Position numbers and translations under genes: made by a program
NCBI GenBank assembly: GCA_032622095.1
Contig: CP136066.1
Location: 231,758,961-231,822,960 of the forward strand
Source: Siphonodentalium dalli
Taxonomy: Eukaryota > Mollusca > Scaphopoda > Gadilida > Siphonodentaliidae
DNA length: 64,000 nucleotides
Reading direction: 5' to 3'
Notes under the pieces: generated by a model
Told to the model about the DNA's origin: nothing
Databases searched by the model: none
The model's input: only the letters and a program-made list of their open reading frames with translations
Shown here: piece after piece, positions 61,827-64,000 of the stretch
Layout: each line of letters starts with the position of its first letter
Numbering within the stretch: position 1 is the stretch's first letter

Positions 61827-64000
61827 AGATTTATATGAAGATGTAAATATATATGGTGATGAAGATGTAAATATATATGGTGATGAAGATGATAGTAATT
61901 ATGCTGCTTAGATGACAAGTGTGGTATGAAGATTTATATGTGGTGATGATTAAAATGATGTTGTTATTTTTATATGACCAAGTTGATGAGAAGATGATTA
62001 TGCAGCATTGATGATCAACCAAGTTGATGAGAAGATGTATATATGGAGATGAAGATAATTATGCTGCTCATATGTCCAAGTTGATGAGAAGATGATGATT
62101 ATGCAGCATTGATGATCAACCAAGTTGATGAGAAGATGTATATATGGAGATGAAGATTATTATGCTGCTCATATGTCCAAGTTGATGAGAAGATGATGAT
62201 TATGCAGCATTGATGATCAACCAAGTTGATGACAATTGATGTATATATGGCGATGAAGATAATTATGCAGCTCATATGTCCAAGTTGATGATAAGATGAT
62301 GATTATGCAGCATTGATGATCAACCAAGTTGATGAGAAGATGTATATATGGAGATGAAGATTATTATGCTGCTCATATGTCCAAGTTGATGAGAAGATGA
62401 TGATTATGCAGCATTGATGATCAACCAAGTTGATGACAATTGATGTATATATGGCGATGAAGATAATTATGCTGCTCATATGTCCAAGTTGATGAGAAGA
62501 TGATGATTATGCAGCATTGATGATCAACCAAGTTGATGAGAAGATGTATATATGGAGATGAAGATAATTATGCTGCTCATATGTCCAAGTTGATGAGAAG
62601 ATGATGATTATGCAGCATTGATGATCAACCAAGTTGATGACAATTGATGTATATATGGCGATGAAGATAATTATGCAGCTCATATGTCCAAGATGATGAT
62701 TATGCAGCATTGATGATCAACCAAGTTGATGAGAAGATGTATATATGGAGATGAAGATTATTATGCTGCTCATATGTCCAAGTTGATGAGAAGATGATGA
62801 TTATGCAGCATTGATGATCAACCAAGTTGATGAGAAGATGTATATATGGTGATGAAGATAATTATGCTGCATATACGACCAAGTTGATGACAATTGATGT
62901 ATATATGGCGATGAAGATAATTATGCTGCTCATATGTCCAAGTTGATGAGAAGATGATGATTATGCAGCATTGATGATCAACCAAGTTGATGACAATTGA
63001 TGTATATATGGCGATGAAGATAATTATGCAGCTCATATGTCCAAGTTGATGATAAGATGATGATTATGCAGCATTGATGATCAACCAAGTTGATGAGAAG
63101 ATGTATATATGGTGATGAAGATAATTATGCTGCATATACGACCAAGTTGATGACAATTGATGTATATATGGCGATGAAGATAATTATGCTGCTCATATGT
63201 CCAAGTTGATGAGAAGATGATGATTATGCAGCATTGATGATCAACCAAGTTGATGACAATTGATGTATATATGGCGATGAAGATAATTATGCAGCTCATA
63301 TGTCCAAGTTGATGATAAGATGATGATTATGCAGCATTGATGATCAACCAAGTTGATGAGAAGATGTATATATGGCGATGAAGATTATTATGCTGCTCAT
63401 ATGTCCAAGTTGATGAGAAGATGATGATTATGCAGCATTGATGATCAACCAAGTTGATGACAATTGATGTATATATGGCGATGAAGATAATTATGCAGCT
63501 CATATGTCCAAGTTGATGATAAGATGATGATTATGCAGCATTGATGATCAACCAAGTTGATGAGAAGATGTATATATGATGATGAAGATAATTATGCTGC
63601 ATATACGACCAAGTTGATGACAATTGATGTATATATGGCGATGAAGATAATTATGCTGCTCATATGTCCAAGTTGATGAGAAGATGATGATTATGCAGCA
63701 TTGATGATCAACCAAGTTGATGACAATTGATGTATATATGGCGATGAAGATAATTATGCAGCTCATATGTCCAAGTTGATGATAAGATGATGATTATGCA
63801 GCATTGATGATCAACCAAGTTGATGAGAAGATGTATATATGGTGATGAAGATAATTATGCTGCATATACGACCAAGTTGATGACAATTGATGTATATATG
63901 GCGATGAAGATAATTATGCTGCTCATATGTCCAAGTTGATGAGAAGATGATGATTATGCAGCATTGATGATCAACCAAGTTGATGACAATTGATGTATAT
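61827..64000 (+). repeat. 101/103-bp minisatellite directly after the stop codon
   Basis: Units built of catatgtccaagttgatga, gaagatgatgattatgcagc, attgatgatcaaccaagttg and atatatggcgatgaagataa repeat every 101 or 103 bp (for example catatgtcc at 62069, 62170, 62273, 62374 and 62477). A variant unit with tgcatatacgaccaag recurs at about 62868, 63131, 63598 and 63862, which indicates a higher-order pattern of about 263 and 467 bp. The array begins within some tens of bases of the stop codon and continues past the window. It therefore probably covers the 3' UTR. No AATAAA was seen in it. Minus-strand open frames here are repeat readings. Confidence 0.9.

Noticed and set aside
61397-61918. 173-residue minus-strand open frame
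   Set aside because: It is antisense to exon 17 and the start of the minisatellite. It has low-complexity His/Leu/Tyr repeats and no splice or homology support.
62507-63766. Repeated minus-strand frames (IIIFIAIYTSI..)
   Set aside because: They are generated by the 101/103-bp minisatellite. They are identical because the units are identical, not because of a gene family.
61827-64000. CRISPR-like array
   Set aside because: The units are contiguous 101/103-bp tandem repeats without unique spacers, in a eukaryotic intron-bearing context.
1-64000. tRNA or rRNA genes
   Set aside because: I looked for B-box-like GGTTCRANNCC and rRNA-like conserved blocks and found none with a supporting cloverleaf or context.

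Overview
This is metazoan nuclear DNA, most likely from a mollusc and probably a bivalve. It is AT-rich, its genes are split by GT-AG introns, and it is packed with short non-autonomous repeats. These repeats have the (GTCY)n tracts and 'gagttatggccctttttcgac' bodies that I associate with bivalve genomes. The species call is an inference.

One large plus-strand gene dominates the window. I could assemble it from 17 exons between 14073 and 61826. Every junction is phase-compatible and the total is exactly 1,835 codons including the stop (1,834 residues). The central blocks match, from memory, the uncharacterised DUF6729 family that is abundant in fish predictions. In order the protein has: a basic N-terminal part; Ser/Glu-rich linkers; a PPTEL pentapeptide array; a cysteine-containing DUF6729 region; a segment with a DDE/RNase-H-like acidic pattern; an acidic linker; a 29-cysteine domain encoded by a minisatellite; two conserved C-terminal blocks; and a CCHC-like zinc motif. 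One of the 17 exons, a 37-bp microexon, is tentative. A possible alternative first exon sits at 33126-33244.

Upstream (1-14 kb) there is no complete gene. It holds two near-identical copies of one exon of the deubiquitinase OTUD5 (6782-6938 and 7540-7696) in a 758-bp tandem duplication whose edges lie in dispersed repeats. The rest is transposon debris: foldback elements, hAT-type elements with 8-bp target duplications (one nested inside another, inside an older repeat), and copies of an AGCTCAA-headed repeat.

The introns hold several kinds of element. There are hAT-like elements (17830-18922, 35505-37749, 48749-49104, 55588-55953). There are Helitrons with 5' TC, a 3' hairpin and CTAG, in A|T targets (19284, 28964, 56381, 56643, 56947). 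There are GGCC-ended TIR elements; the one at 43967-45545 carries a broken coding region. There are at least 14 insertions of a class that starts with a palindrome and ends with a hairpin plus CTCTTGTT. Beyond the stop codon a 101/103-bp minisatellite runs off the end of the window.
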